Source: RGIG4608 sp045606265
GTDB lineage: Bacteria; Bacillota; Clostridia; Oscillospirales; CAG-272
Assembly (NCBI GenBank): GCA_045606265.1
Contig: JAZURO010000055.1
Span: 1 to 19,406, forward strand
DNA: 19,406 bases
Reading direction: 5' to 3'
The notes beneath the pieces are model-generated. The model saw nothing but the letters and a program-made list of their open reading frames with translations. It was not told the DNA's origin and searched no databases. This document shows positions 18,612 to 19,406 of the stretch, piece by piece. Made by a program: the position numbers and the translations under genes. The stretch's first letter is position 1, and every line of letters begins with the position of its first letter.

Positions 18612-19406
18612 TTGGCCCTTCAAATGGAAGTTGATTCCCTTGAATTAAAAATAGAAAGCGAGGCGCAAGAAGCGGCGGAGAACGTGCGCGAGCTTGGCGA
18701 CGCTCTTGCATACGTTAAGGCAATATGTAAAGGCGGACTGGGGCTTGCCTCCGTTGCAAATGCGCTTGAAAAGATAAATAAGTTTTCCAATACGAATCTT
18801 AAGATAGACGTCGACGCGGGTAAAACAAAAGAACTTGCGGACAAGCTTAAGGACGTCACGACCGAGTCTAAAAAAAGCGAAGATGCGCTGAAAGACGTTA
18901 CGGAACAGACAAAGATATTCGGCACATCGGGAAAAAGCGCAAGTCTCCGTGCGCTGATAAAAGACGTGTACGGATTTGCTCGCGGGGCATACAGGGTGAT
19001 AGGCGGTCTTGTCAAGGAAGCCACTGATTACGTTGAAGCAATAAACCTTGCCCAGGTCGCAATGAAGGATTATTTTGACGAGGCAGAAGCCTACGCCAAC
19101 CGTGTGAACGATAAGCTTGGGATAGACCCTGCCGCCTGGCTTGAAACCCAAGCGACGTTTATGGCAATGGGCACGGGCTTTGGGTTTACAGAGGACAAGG
19201 CATACAAGCTCAGTAAGGCGCTGACCGAGCTGTCTTACGACGTATCCTCACTTTACAACGAGGATATTAAAACAGCCACACAACGCCTGCAGTCTGCTTT
19301 TGCGGGCGAGATAGAGCCTATACGAAGGCTCGGTATCTCCATCAGTCAGGCTACGTTGGAGGAGTTTGCGCTTTCAAAGGGTATAACCGAAAGCGTCTCG
19401 GCAATG
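18612..19406 (+). CDS. Tail tape measure protein, 3' partial
   Basis: Open to the window edge: 265 residues are visible of a protein that is usually many hundreds long. The TTG at 18612 is preferred as start because CGGAGGTG (18598-18605) is 6 bp upstream; ATG 18624 would be 18 bp away. An N-terminal coiled coil (SLELKIESEAQEAAENVREL) leads to a helical region and the PhageMin_Tail-type signature: EDKAYKLSKALTELSYDVSS, LQSAFAGEIEPIRRLGISIS. The protein sets tail length and later exits the tail into the host. A terminator hairpin and the chaperone pair precede it. Confidence 0.9.
   Translation, partial: MALQMEVDSLELKIESEAQEAAENVRELGDALAYVKAICKGGLGLASVANALEKINKFSNTNLKIDVDAGKTKELADKLKDVTTESKKSEDALKDVTEQTKIFGTSGKSASLRALIKDVYGFARGAYRVIGGLVKEATDYVEAINLAQVAMKDYFDEAEAYANRVNDKLGIDPAAWLETQATFMAMGTGFGFTEDKAYKLSKALTELSYDVSSLYNEDIKTATQRLQSAFAGEIEPIRRLGISISQATLEEFALSKGITESVSAM

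Overview
The window is a contiguous stretch of a tailed-phage genome (prophage or free phage) with a siphovirus plan. It runs from the end of the replication module, through a block of small accessory genes, to DNA packaging, head, connector and tail genes, and is cut inside the tape measure gene. Strong GGAGG ribosome sites, TTGACA/TATAAT promoters, the standard genetic code, an SPP1-gp6-like portal, YopX/Lar-type accessory genes and a DnaD-like replisome organiser suggest a low-to-mid GC Firmicutes host, most likely a gut clostridium (Oscillospiraceae-like). The host is inferred, not shown.

Layout. 3-2264: the 3' part of a replication initiator whose coding sequence contains an iteron array plus an AT-rich stretch (candidate phage origin), then a T7-gp4-like primase-helicase. 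2281-5525: a tightly overlapped operon of small, often Cys-rich proteins, with YopX, Lar-like, an SGGKDS ATP-pyrophosphatase (PAPS reductase superfamily), an HTH protein and a dATP/dGTP-diphosphohydrolase-like protein. 5530-7159: metallophosphoesterase and small terminase. 7136-7332: a degenerate 9-bp tandem repeat that begins inside the 3' end of terS, followed by a strong terminator. 7441-10045: an accessory island between terS and terL. Its leftward operon (LPD29-like protein, small charged protein, small membrane protein) and rightward operon (Cro/CI-like HTH plus small serine recombinase) diverge from promoters whose spacers carry the same palindromic operator. 10093-12411: two promoter/small-ORF/terminator cassettes placed directly upstream of terL and of the portal gene. 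12426-19406: portal, scaffold, major capsid, connector and tail-completion genes, tail tube, tail assembly chaperone with a -1 programmed frameshift, and the tape measure.

How it works together. The initiator and primase-helicase would start and drive replication. The terminase pair packages DNA through the portal into a scaffold-assembled HK97-type capsid. The connector, terminator and tube proteins with the gpG/gpGT chaperones build a long non-contractile tail. The HTH/recombinase island looks like an independently regulated moron. RNA hairpins separate several late genes: leaders before terL and portal, twin hairpins before the scaffold gene, a large stem after the tail tube gene, and a terminator before the tape measure gene.

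Most notable signals: the matched operator/promoter architecture at 8916-9189; the two homologous, covarying leader hairpins before terL and portal; the 9-mer array at the end of terS; the repeated gene-junction sequence in the small-ORF operon together with an apparent one-base G-tract contraction that lengthens one ORF; the candidate origin; and the complete frameshift signal in the tail chaperone.
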